From an uncultured Pseudomonadota bacterium (lineage in GTDB: Bacteria > Desulfobacterota_B > Binatia > UBA9968), in assembly GCA_946478635.1 (NCBI GenBank), contig CAMLCX010000186.1:1-8637 (forward strand): 8,637 bases of DNA, written 5' to 3'. A program made the translations under genes and the position numbers. The notes beneath the pieces are model-generated. The model was given only the letters and a program-made list of their open reading frames with translations. It did no database searches and had not been told where the DNA came from. This document shows, one piece after another, positions 1-6,450 of this stretch (its first letter is position 1; every line of letters begins with the position of its first letter).

Positions 1-2
1 AT

Positions 3-125
3 CGCACCCCCATCGATCATTTATTTCTCTGCGGTTCCGGAACTCATCCGGGCGGTGGCATAACCGGTCTGCCTGGCTATTACGCCGCCCGAGCGATCCT
101 CAAAAGCCTCGTCCATGCCAAGTAG
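3..125 (+). CDS. FAD-dependent oxidoreductase, phytoene dehydrogenase-like, C-terminal end only (partial)
   Basis: The reading frame is open from the left edge of the window to the TAG at 123-125 and encodes the last 40 residues of a larger protein. It contains LFLCGSGTHPGGGITG followed by LPGYYAARAIL. This matches the C-terminal FAD-binding segment of the phytoene dehydrogenase/amine-oxidase-like flavoprotein superfamily (COG1233 type), where a glycine-rich HPGGG motif contacts the flavin and an AAR-containing helix closes the fold. Proteins of this family are usually around 500 residues, so nearly all of the gene lies outside the window and its substrate is unknown. The next gene starts 74 bp downstream on the same strand, so co-transcription is possible, but an inverted repeat begins immediately after this stop codon. 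The family call rests on the short motif only. Confidence 0.72.
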   Translation, partial: RTPIDHLFLCGSGTHPGGGITGLPGYYAARAILKSLVHAK

Positions 126-126
126 C

Positions 127-165
127 TTCCGTCTTTGAATTCAACCCTGTCCGTGGTAGACGGAA
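127..165 (+). other. Inverted repeat directly after the oxidoreductase stop codon
   Basis: TTCCGTCT at 127-134 and AGACGGAA at 158-165 are perfect 8-bp inverted arms around a 23-nt loop. The loop begins with the perfect 10-bp palindrome TTGAATTCAA (135-144). The structure starts one base after the TAG at 123-125. No T-run follows it on either strand, so it does not look like a standard intrinsic terminator. It could be an mRNA 3'-end stabilising hairpin or an operator for the gene at 200. The remaining 34 bp before that ATG show no strong ribosome-binding site. Confidence 0.4.
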
Positions 166-199
166 AACAACTTGTCGGTCAAAGCACTTAAAGCGAACC

Positions 200-1180
200 A
201 TGCAACTTTATCTTGGCCTGTTAAGCGGCTCGGCGTCGCATCAAACTAGAATCTTCGCCGGACTGGAAGGAAAACTTATCGACCTAAACCTCGCCTGCGC
301 GAGTTTTGTTATCCAAGCAAGTGATCGATCAATCGCTTACGACCGCGCCGCATTCTATTTCCCGAAAACTATCGCCGAATTTCTCGAACGGGGCGAACAA
401 TCGATTCAGGCATTGGAAGAAGTCCTATCCTACGCTCGCAAAAGCGGTGTGCGCGATTTGCGCGGCCCTGCGGGCGAGCGAGTTGCCTACGATCCTAATG
501 AAGTGCGGATATTGCCGCCGTTTCAAAATCCCGAGAAAAGTTTCGTCATCGGCTTTTCCGACAAAGCCCGTGTCGAAGCCATGCCCAAAGCGGAGATCCC
601 GACCGGTTTCTACAAATTGCCGCAAACATTTGTCACCAGCCGCGCGCCTATCATCTGGCCGAAATTCTCCGACGAGCTCGACGCCGATGCCTGCATCGCT
701 CTGGTGATCGGTAAAGCTGGCAGGAGAATTCCACCGCAGCAGGCCTGGGACCACATCGCCGGTGTAACCCTGTTAATCGATATCACCGCGCGCGATATCA
801 ACCGTCGCGAAGGCTCCACGAACAACAACCTGCTCGGCAAGAATTTCCCCACGAGCACCGCACTCGGGCCTTCGGTCCTGATAAAACCTAGCCGCAAAGA
901 ATTGGAATCCATAGAAGTCGAGCTGGCTATTGACGGCAGCGTCAAACAGCAGTTCACACTTCGAGACTGCGTCTTTACCATCGAGCAGATTATCGCGCGC
1001 TGGTCGATCCTCGGTCTCAAGCCGGGCGATTTTCTCGCTATCGGTGCTAGCATGGCTCTCCGGGGTGACAGGCTGCAATCGCCTGTACCGCTTAAGGTGG
1101 GCTCGACCATCCGCTGTTTTTCGTCGGCAATCGGCGAGCTAACCCATCAAGTCGTTTCTTCGGGAGGAGTGCGCCGATGA
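200..1180 (+). CDS. FAH family protein with degenerate active site (FAH-1, probable pseudoenzyme)
   Basis: This 326-residue protein has the layout of the fumarylacetoacetate hydrolase (FAH, COG0179) family and aligns end to end with its downstream neighbour. Retained marks are FYKLP (137-141), ALVIGK (167-172), DITARD (194-199), GKNF (213-216) and LGLKPGDFLAIG (271-282). The canonical lid motif NFSDHVAE, which carries the His-Glu catalytic dyad, is GFSDKARV here (118-125), so His becomes Lys and Glu becomes Val. The metal motif DYEVELA is DADACIA (161-167), so one metal Glu is Asp and the other is Cys. Asp194 and Lys214 remain. The C-terminal GTPRG motif is replaced by GAS (282-284). The frame is long and undamaged, and its TGA overlaps the ATG of the intact paralogue (ATGA), so the two are translationally coupled. 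I infer a non-catalytic or changed-function partner. The start is chosen because its N-terminus aligns with the paralogue, although the ribosome-binding site is weak. Confidence 0.85.
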   Translation: MQLYLGLLSGSASHQTRIFAGLEGKLIDLNLACASFVIQASDRSIAYDRAAFYFPKTIAEFLERGEQSIQALEEVLSYARKSGVRDLRGPAGERVAYDPNEVRILPPFQNPEKSFVIGFSDKARVEAMPKAEIPTGFYKLPQTFVTSRAPIIWPKFSDELDADACIALVIGKAGRRIPPQQAWDHIAGVTLLIDITARDINRREGSTNNNLLGKNFPTSTALGPSVLIKPSRKELESIEVELAIDGSVKQQFTLRDCVFTIEQIIARWSILGLKPGDFLAIGASMALRGDRLQSPVPLKVGSTIRCFSSAIGELTHQVVSSGGVRR

Positions 1181-2124
1181 AACTCGCAACTTATCTGTTT
1201 CAACAGCAAGAACGACTCGGCGCAATCGACGGCGCGGGTCGCATGATCGACTTGCATAAGGCTTACGCAGCCTATCTGCGCGACGCGGAGGCCAATCCGG
1301 CCGGCGATGAATTGGCAAAAGTCACTCTCGGCCGTGACATGGTGGAGTTCTTGAAGCGCGGCGACAAAGCTCTACAAGCGGCGCGGCAAGCATTGGCCCA
1401 TGCCAATCGGAACACCGGCGACGGAACGATCCTCGATCCGAAACAGATCCGCCTGATGTCGCCCGTGCCGCGACCCGGCGCGTTAATTTCCGCGGGGAAA
1501 AACTTCTCCGATCATGTCGCCGAGATGTCGTCCAAGAAAGGCCCGGAGGCCCCGGTGGCCTTTCTCAAGCTGCCCGGCACCGTGATCGGTCCCGAGGACG
1601 ATATCCCCCATCCACCAGAAGTAAAAAATCTCGATTACGAAGTCGAGCTCGCCGTCATTATCGGCAAACCCTGCGTCGACGTAAGCCCGGAGGAGTCGCT
1701 CGCTTACGTCGCCGGCTACACCGCGTTCAACGATATCAGCGCCCGCGATGTGATTCGTGGCGAGAACAAGACCGGCATTCACCTGATGGGCAAAAGCTTT
1801 CCCGGTTTCGCGCCCATGGGACCCTATCTTGTAACTGCGGATGAAATCTCCGATCCGCAGAACTTGAAACTGAAACTTTCCGTCAACGGCGAGACACGTC
1901 AGGATTCAAATCTCGGTTACATGATTTTTAAAATTCGCGACATGATCGCCTACTGGTCGCAGATGGGGCTTAACCCTGGCGATGTGCTGACCACGGGAAC
2001 GCCGCGCGGCGTCGCGGCGGGACGAAAACCGGACCAAGCGCCCTGGTGGCTTAAACCCGGCGACGTCGTCGAAGCCGAAGTAGAAAAATGCGGCCTGCTT
2101 AGAAATCGCATCGTCGCCGAATGA
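1177..2124 (+). CDS. FAH family hydrolase with intact active-site motifs (FAH-2)
   Basis: This 315-residue protein belongs to the fumarylacetoacetate hydrolase family, which are Mg/Mn-dependent cytoplasmic enzymes that break C-C bonds in, or decarboxylate, beta-keto acids, often at the end of aromatic catabolic routes. All key elements are visible: NFSDHVAE at 109-116 (His113/Glu116 dyad, as in FAHD1-type members), DYEVELAVIIGK at 153-164 (metal ligands Glu155 and Glu157), NDISARD at 185-191 (metal ligand Asp186), GKSF with Lys206, and TTGTPRGVA at 272-280. The N-terminal 80 residues form the usual extra domain. A strong GGAGGAG stretch sits a few bases before the ATG, and the start overlaps the stop of FAH-1. 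The exact substrate (acylpyruvate, oxaloacetate-like or a meta-cleavage product) cannot be told from the sequence. Confidence 0.93.
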   Translation: MKLATYLFQQQERLGAIDGAGRMIDLHKAYAAYLRDAEANPAGDELAKVTLGRDMVEFLKRGDKALQAARQALAHANRNTGDGTILDPKQIRLMSPVPRPGALISAGKNFSDHVAEMSSKKGPEAPVAFLKLPGTVIGPEDDIPHPPEVKNLDYEVELAVIIGKPCVDVSPEESLAYVAGYTAFNDISARDVIRGENKTGIHLMGKSFPGFAPMGPYLVTADEISDPQNLKLKLSVNGETRQDSNLGYMIFKIRDMIAYWSQMGLNPGDVLTTGTPRGVAAGRKPDQAPWWLKPGDVVEAEVEKCGLLRNRIVAE

Positions 2125-2215
2125 ACGTCCACGGAAACAGATCGAAGCGCCGGTGATCCAAGTCGCTATTCGCCGTATCGGCGTATCCGTCTTATGAGTT
2201 CAACGAGGAGAGCGC

Positions 2216-3085
2216 ATGACTTCCGCACAATCGATCATCAAACCCACCGGCCTTATCCACGGTCACACTGAGGTCCGGTTTCTCGACGAAACGATTCCGG
2301 TCCTGGCGAAAGTACTGGCGCTGGACCTCGTCGAGCGGGGCGACCGCGAAGCGGTGATGAAACACCCCAATACCGGCTGGAAATTGATTCTGCACGAAGG
2401 CGGCGCCGAGGTGAGGGACAAGCCCGAGCGCAATCACTACGGCGTGCGCGTTTCGAACAACCAGGAAGTGGATCGGGCTTATCAGTACTTACTTGCCGAA
2501 AAGGAAAAACTCGGACTCAAAAAAGTCGTCAAACGCAAGGAGCGCGACGGCTCCTATTCGATGTTCTTCGTCGAGCCGGGCGGCAATTACTGGGAGATCG
2601 AGTCCTACGAGAACCGGCATAAAGCGGGCTTGCCGGAACATGTCGCTTATCCGTGGAAGACCAGGTTCACTGAAGAAAAACTGCCCGGGTGCGGTTATGT
2701 TCCGCAAGCGATGACCCACGGCACGATGGAATGCACCCATCTGGAATCGTCGGTGAAGTTTTACACCGAAGCGTTGGGCCTCGATGTCATCACGCATGTG
2801 CCGGGAATCCGGCCGCACGACATCAAGCACCCGTCGACGCCGTGGTACGTCGTGAGCCTGGAAGTACCGGCCAAGAACAAGCATTGTCTTACGCCGCTGC
2901 AGCGCTATACCGTCGCTGTCGAGTCGGCGTCCGCACTCGCCGCCGCGCATCGCGAGCTGACCGAACGCGCGGAAGAATTCGCCGTCACGTCGATCAATGA
3001 AATCGAAAAGACGTCCTTCGGCCAATCATTTCTTCTGTGCGACCTCGACCGCAATTGGTGGGAAGTCGCCTGCTTAACAAACTAG
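2216..3085 (+). CDS. Two-domain VOC / extradiol dioxygenase-like metalloprotein (VOC-1)
   Basis: This 289-residue protein has two vicinal-oxygen-chelate (glyoxalase/extradiol dioxygenase) domains, roughly 12-130 and 163-287. The first domain carries a full candidate 2-His-1-Glu metal set: His17 (in HGHTEV), His74 (in RNHYGVRV) and Glu127 (in EPGGNYWEIE). The second has His168 (THGTMEC) and Glu283 (DRNWWEVA), but Arg230 stands where the middle His would be (LQRYTVAV). The length matches type I ring-cleaving dioxygenases of the BphC/catechol 2,3-dioxygenase class, yet those use the C-terminal domain for iron. The ring-cleavage role is therefore uncertain, and the protein could be another VOC enzyme. 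A clear GAGGAG precedes the ATG by a few bases. The gap from FAH-2 is 91 bp and the paralogue follows 43 bp later, suggesting one operon. Confidence 0.85.
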   Translation: MTSAQSIIKPTGLIHGHTEVRFLDETIPVLAKVLALDLVERGDREAVMKHPNTGWKLILHEGGAEVRDKPERNHYGVRVSNNQEVDRAYQYLLAEKEKLGLKKVVKRKERDGSYSMFFVEPGGNYWEIESYENRHKAGLPEHVAYPWKTRFTEEKLPGCGYVPQAMTHGTMECTHLESSVKFYTEALGLDVITHVPGIRPHDIKHPSTPWYVVSLEVPAKNKHCLTPLQRYTVAVESASALAAAHRELTERAEEFAVTSINEIEKTSFGQSFLLCDLDRNWWEVACLTN

Positions 3086-3118
3086 GCACCGGCCCACAAC
3101 ACTGAGCGATACAGGAGT

Positions 3119-3122
3119 GGAG
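3119..3122 (+). promoter_or_regulatory. Ribosome-binding site that fixes the VOC-2 start at 3129
   Basis: GGAG at 3119-3122 lies 6 bases before the ATG at 3129. A longer frame could begin at the GTG at 3117, but that GTG lies inside the purine-rich site itself and would have no usable Shine-Dalgarno sequence. The ATG at 3129 is preferred. Confidence 0.65.
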
Positions 3123-3128
3123 ATTTCA

Positions 3129-4016
3129 ATGTCAGCCGCGTCGAAACCCGCCGTAGAGTCTCTCGGCATCGTCAAAGGCCACTACGAGTGTAATTACTTG
3201 GCACAAACGGTGCCGGTCCTCTGCGAGCTTTTGGCCCTCGAAGTGGTAGCGCGGGGCAAGCGCGAAGTTACGATGAAACATCCCAACACCGATTGGCTTC
3301 TGGTCGTTCACGAGAGCGGGCCGGACGTTCCCGATAAGCCCTTTCGCAACCACTATGGCGTGCGCGTCACCAACAATCGGGAAGTGGATCGGGCTTATGA
3401 GTATTTGATGGCGAGGAAAACACAGCTGGGTCTTAAAAAAGTCGTGATGCGCAACGAGCGCGTGGGGTCTTATTCCGTTTTTTTCGTCGAGCCCGGCGGC
3501 AATTATTGGGAAATCGAATCCTACGAACACCGCCACCAGGCAGGCCTGCCGTACGACGTTTCCTATCCGTGGAGTACGCCGCTGAGCGAGGAGACGTTTC
3601 CCGGCAGAGGTTACGTGCCGCAGGCGTTCACCCACGGCACCATCGAATGCAACGATTGGGCTTTATCAGTTAAGTTTTACAAAGAAGGGCTCGGCATGGA
3701 CGTCGTTACGCATGTCGTCACGCCCAAGCCGCACAACATCAAGCACCCGGCGAATTCCTGGTACGTCGTCAGCCTCGAGGTTCCTGAGCGAAGCCGCAAA
3801 TATCTGGGAGTCTTGCAGCGCTTCACCATCGCAGTCGCTTCGCCGGAGGCACTCGCACAAGCTCATCGCGCGCTGGAGGCGCGCAGAATGGAATTTGCGA
3901 TCAGCGAGATTGGCGCGATACAGGACGGCCCGGACAACAAATCTTTCTTGCTCTGCGACTTGAACCGCAACTGGTGGGAAATCGAGTGTCCCAAAACTAA
4001 ACCAAAAACGCGGTAA
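3129..4016 (+). CDS. Two-domain VOC / extradiol dioxygenase-like metalloprotein (VOC-2)
   Basis: This 295-residue protein is a close tandem paralogue of the preceding gene, with shared blocks such as NHYGVRV, EVDRAY, LGLKKVV, FFVEPGGNYWEIESYE, WYVVSLEVP and SFLLCDL. The candidate metal set is again in the first domain: His18 (KGHYEC), His75 (NHYGVRV) and Glu128 (NYWEIE). In the second domain His169 and Glu284 remain, with Arg231 (LQRFTIAV) in place of the middle His. Both copies thus share the same asymmetric arrangement, so it predates the duplication and is probably functional. The two proteins differ most at the N-terminus, in residues 150-225 and at the C-terminal tail, which could mean different substrates or a heteromeric enzyme. 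The next gene begins 93 bp downstream, after a tandem octamer repeat. Confidence 0.85.
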   Translation: MSAASKPAVESLGIVKGHYECNYLAQTVPVLCELLALEVVARGKREVTMKHPNTDWLLVVHESGPDVPDKPFRNHYGVRVTNNREVDRAYEYLMARKTQLGLKKVVMRNERVGSYSVFFVEPGGNYWEIESYEHRHQAGLPYDVSYPWSTPLSEETFPGRGYVPQAFTHGTIECNDWALSVKFYKEGLGMDVVTHVVTPKPHNIKHPANSWYVVSLEVPERSRKYLGVLQRFTIAVASPEALAQAHRALEARRMEFAISEIGAIQDGPDNKSFLLCDLNRNWWEIECPKTKPKTR

Positions 4017-4022
4017 TGAAGC

Positions 4023-4042
4023 TTCGGAAAATCCGATCCGAA
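4023..4042 (+). other. Small inverted repeat after VOC-2
   Basis: TTCGGA at 4023-4028 and TCCGAA at 4037-4042 are perfect inverted arms. A competing stem (TCGGA 4024-4028 with TCCGA 4032-4036, 3-nt loop) is also possible. It lies 6 bp after the stop codon. No T-run follows directly; the nearest is at 4081-4085, beyond the octamer repeat. It could be a weak terminator or RNA-processing site within the operon. Confidence 0.3.
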
Positions 4043-4046
4043 ACCC

Positions 4047-4078
4047 ATTACTCCATCACTCCAGTACTCCGATACTCC
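4047..4078 (+). repeat. Four tandem 8-bp repeats ending in ACTCC
   Basis: The units ATTACTCC, ATCACTCC, AGTACTCC and GATACTCC follow each other without a gap, giving the pattern NNNACTCC four times. They are followed by AATTTTTC. The strand bias is strong: nearly all the G's are absent from the + strand here. The array sits between VOC-2 and the isochorismatase-like gene, about 30 bp before the ribosome-binding site of the latter. The role is unknown; a short interspersed repeat, slipped-strand array or protein-binding array are possible. Confidence 0.75.
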
Positions 4079-4109
4079 AATTTTTCATTCTTCGACGGAG
4101 GTCTAACCC

Positions 4110-4751
4110 ATGAACGTCAACCAATTAGATGTAAGCAAAACCGCCCTGCTCTTCTTCGACATGCTCAACGTCTACTACCGCGGCGCTTCGGTGGAAACAC
4201 AGGAAAGAATGAAACCGGTGGTCGATAACGCCGTGCGGCTGATGGACGCGGCGCGCAAGGCGTCGATGCCGATTTTTTACGCCATGGCCAATCACCGCCC
4301 TGACGGCAAGAGCCGCAGCATGATCGTCACCGACACCGATATGCGGCTTCGCCCCTGGGCCGGCGGCGAGTGCAATCCCACAGTCCACGGCGCCGTCGAA
4401 GGGAGTTGGGAGCAAGGCGTGATCGAGGAAATCGCCCCGCACCCTGAAGATTACGTCATTCCCAAATATCGCTGGAGCACCTTCCACCAGACTTATTTTG
4501 ATTTGGCGCTGCGCTCACACGCCATTGACACGATCATTGTCTCCGGCGGCGCCGTTGATGTCGGTGTAGCCTCGACGGTTTATTCGGCGCGGGACCACGA
4601 CTACAACATCATCGTCGTCCGCGACGCCTGCGGCAATTCTCATGAAGATTCCCTGGCGGCTTTTATGAATACCGTTTTCCCGCGCATGGCGCGGGTGAGG
4701 ACGACGGATGAGGTCCTGGAGATGATTCAAAAACCCCAACTCAAGGAATAA
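4110..4751 (+). CDS. Isochorismatase-like hydrolase, Cys-to-Gly variant
   Basis: This 213-residue protein has the isochorismatase-like/cysteine hydrolase fold (COG1335 type). Visible marks are TALLFFDMLN with the catalytic Asp17, DYVIPKYRWSTF with the catalytic Lys119, and SGGAVDVGVASTVYSARD (145-162), which matches the family motif GvatdvCVxsTaxxA. In amidases such as N-carbamoylsarcosine and maleamate hydrolases the motif holds the nucleophilic Cys, but here that position is Gly152. True isochorismatases (EntB, PhzD) also have Gly there and use Asp plus Lys to hydrolyse a vinyl ether, so the protein may be active without Cys. Chemistry of the Cys-amidase type is therefore unlikely. GGAGG at 4097-4101 gives a good ribosome-binding site. 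As the last gene of the catabolic block it probably acts on a pathway intermediate, but the substrate is unknown. Confidence 0.87.
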   Translation: MNVNQLDVSKTALLFFDMLNVYYRGASVETQERMKPVVDNAVRLMDAARKASMPIFYAMANHRPDGKSRSMIVTDTDMRLRPWAGGECNPTVHGAVEGSWEQGVIEEIAPHPEDYVIPKYRWSTFHQTYFDLALRSHAIDTIIVSGGAVDVGVASTVYSARDHDYNIIVVRDACGNSHEDSLAAFMNTVFPRMARVRTTDEVLEMIQKPQLKE

Positions 4752-4889
4752 GAAGTTGTGAACACCGCGAGATTTGCCGAGCGCGCTGCATTAACAAAGC
4801 ACGCTCGCCATAATTCCTCTCGTTTTCACCGACCCTTCATTCCAATCACGCGCTGTTTTCATCCAGGCCCGTCATTTGCCCCAATCGAT

Positions 4890-4923
4890 AGATCGCTTTC
4901 GATCTGCAAAGAGGGGCTAGCCC
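4890..4923 (+). promoter_or_regulatory. Two palindromes upstream of the sigma-54 activator gene
   Basis: AGATCG (4890-4895) and CGATCT (4900-4905) form a perfect inverted repeat with a 4-base centre, and GGGCTAGCCC (4914-4923) is a perfect 10-bp palindrome. Both lie 41-74 bp before the chosen ATG at 4964. A GATAAT box at 4939-4944 could be a -10 element, but no good -35 element sits at the right distance. These may be operator sites for autoregulation or RNA hairpins. The rest of the 212-bp gap 4752-4963 shows nothing else I can support. Confidence 0.35.
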
Positions 4924-4963
4924 GAGCCCATCCGATTTGATAATAGGGTCGCGGGGCCGGTCT

Positions 4964-6331
4964 ATGCCAAAAGTCCTGGTCATTGAGAAGTCGGGCGCAA
5001 TTCAACGACTGTTGAAGCAGCGGTTCAGTGGCGGTTCTATATCAGTCGACACCCTGCCCGTTATCGACCAAGCCATGGAGCAGTTCATGGCAACAGGATA
5101 TGACGTTCTCATCTGGGATGCGCTTACTTCAAAAACAGAGCAATCCAAGGGTCTGGAGCTGCTCGACCGGCTTACTAAAAATTCAAGTCGCACCTACATC
5201 ATCGTCCTTACGGATCAATGGGCGAGTCCCATTGGCGTAGATCGTCTCAGAGCTTACGCCCACCGCACGCTGACGCGTCCGCTGCAAGAAGACGAGATCT
5301 GCAGTCTCGTCACCCAGGCGTTTCTCCAGCAAGCCCCCGGCAACGCCGTTATCAGCCAACGTGAAAATTCGGTCCCTTTAGAATTTGAGGGTATGCTGGG
5401 AGTCAGTCTACCCATGCAAGAGGTTTTTAAGAGGATTGTCGAAGCCGCCTCGGAGGACATTTCCGTATTGATTACCGGAGAAACCGGCACGGGCAAGGAT
5501 ATGGTCGCATCGGCCATTCACCGGAAAAGCAGGCGAACGAACGGTCCATACGTGGCGGTCAATACCGGCGCCATCCCGTCCGAATTGATCGCAAGCGAAC
5601 TCTTCGGCCGGGAAAAAGGCGCCTATACAGGCGCGGATGAAACTGCCAAAGGGCACTTCGAGCAAGCTCACGGCGGAACCATCTTCCTCGATGAAATCAG
5701 CACGATCAATGAACGGGCCCAAGTGAGTCTCCTGAGAGTGTTGGAGACGAAAACATTCCGCCGAGTCGGAGGCGAGAAGGACATTTGCGCCAATGTTCGC
5801 GTCATCGCGGCAACCAACGAAAACCTGGAAGAAGCGGTGAGCCAAAAAAGGTTCCGAGAGGACCTTTTTTATCGCCTCGACGTTTTTCGCATTCACATAC
5901 CGGCTCTTCGGGAGCGACCGGGGGGCGTCGCGCTTCTAACCAATCATTTCGTGCCCCATTTCAATGCGATCTATAAAAAAAATGTGCGTGCGATCGCCAA
6001 AGAAACATGGCTTTGCCTGCGAAGTTATTCTTGGCCCGGCAATGTGCGCGAATTGAAAAACGTCATTCAGCGGGCGGTCCTCATGGCCAAGGGACAGGAG
6101 CTGACGTCGGACTTGCTCCCTTTAAGAATGAGGACCCTCGAAGGCGCACAAGATATCCCTTCGGGTCAGCCCGCCCCCATCCACGTAGGCATGCCTCTGG
6201 ATGCCGTCGAACGTGAATTCATCTTGATGACTCTATCAGCGACCCGGGGGAACAAAAAAGAGGCGGCCCAACAACTCGGGATCAGTCGCCGCGCTCTTTA
6301 CGACAAACTGAAGAAACACCGGCTGCTGTGA
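4964..6331 (+). CDS. Sigma-54-dependent activator of the NtrC response-regulator type, with atypical receiver
   Basis: This 455-residue protein has three domains. Residues 1-125 are a receiver-like domain: Asp52 (VLIWDAL) matches the phosphorylation site and Thr83 is present, but the acidic pair is Glu8-Lys9 and the conserved Lys before Pro is Arg105. Residues 142-375 are an AAA+ sigma-54 interaction domain with Walker A GETGTGKD (172-179), the RpoN-contact loop GAYTGA (219-224), Walker B GGTIFLDE (237-244), AATN (282-285), RFREDLFYRLDVF (296-308) and WPGNVREL (357-364). After the LRER motif, PGGV replaces the usual EDI-type residues. Residues 410-455 form a Fis-type helix-turn-helix (GNKKEAAQQLGISRRALYDKL). 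It should hydrolyse ATP to open sigma-54 promoters, most likely the one at 6542. No histidine kinase is in view. ATG 4964 was chosen over the TTG at 4937 because MPKVLVIE is the normal start of such a receiver, though no strong ribosome-binding site precedes it. Confidence 0.94.
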   Translation: MPKVLVIEKSGAIQRLLKQRFSGGSISVDTLPVIDQAMEQFMATGYDVLIWDALTSKTEQSKGLELLDRLTKNSSRTYIIVLTDQWASPIGVDRLRAYAHRTLTRPLQEDEICSLVTQAFLQQAPGNAVISQRENSVPLEFEGMLGVSLPMQEVFKRIVEAASEDISVLITGETGTGKDMVASAIHRKSRRTNGPYVAVNTGAIPSELIASELFGREKGAYTGADETAKGHFEQAHGGTIFLDEISTINERAQVSLLRVLETKTFRRVGGEKDICANVRVIAATNENLEEAVSQKRFREDLFYRLDVFRIHIPALRERPGGVALLTNHFVPHFNAIYKKNVRAIAKETWLCLRSYSWPGNVRELKNVIQRAVLMAKGQELTSDLLPLRMRTLEGAQDIPSGQPAPIHVGMPLDAVEREFILMTLSATRGNKKEAAQQLGISRRALYDKLKKHRLL

Positions 6332-6430
6332 TGTGCAATTCAGATGGCGATGCTTTGAAATATCACTTGCGTCGCTCCCTCCGCGCTTCGGGTTACGTTT
6401 CGACGTGTAAAGTATTCGTATTGCCCTCGC

Positions 6431-6450
6431 GCAAAGTGTAATTTCTTTGC
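6431..6450 (+). promoter_or_regulatory. Candidate activator-binding palindrome (enhancer-like site)
   Basis: GCAAAGTGTAATTTCTTTGC has perfect 6-bp inverted arms with an 8-bp centre. It lies about 92 bp upstream of the -24 element, within the usual range for binding sites of NtrC-type activators with Fis-like helix-turn-helix domains. The assignment is by position and symmetry only. Confidence 0.42.

Noticed and set aside
610..1110. 166-codon antisense frame opposite FAH-1
   Set aside because: FAH-1 aligns with its paralogue along this whole stretch, so the antisense frame is a shadow.
3117..3128. GTG start at 3117 for VOC-2
   Set aside because: It lies inside the purine-rich Shine-Dalgarno region. 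The ATG at 3129 has GGAG at a proper 6-base distance.
4016..4228. Small + strand frame of 70 codons starting at the last base of the VOC-2 stop codon
   Set aside because: It translates the octamer repeat and then runs out of frame into the isochorismatase-like gene, which has its own good ribosome-binding site at 4097-4101. No recognisable protein features.
4758..4940. 60-codon + strand frame in the gap before the activator
   Set aside because: No ribosome-binding site or recognisable motif. It covers the palindromic upstream region, and its composition looks non-coding.
4937..4963. TTG start at 4937 for the activator, adding nine residues
   Set aside because: The receiver domain normally begins MPKVLVIE, which corresponds to the ATG at 4964. 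The extra residues match nothing typical.
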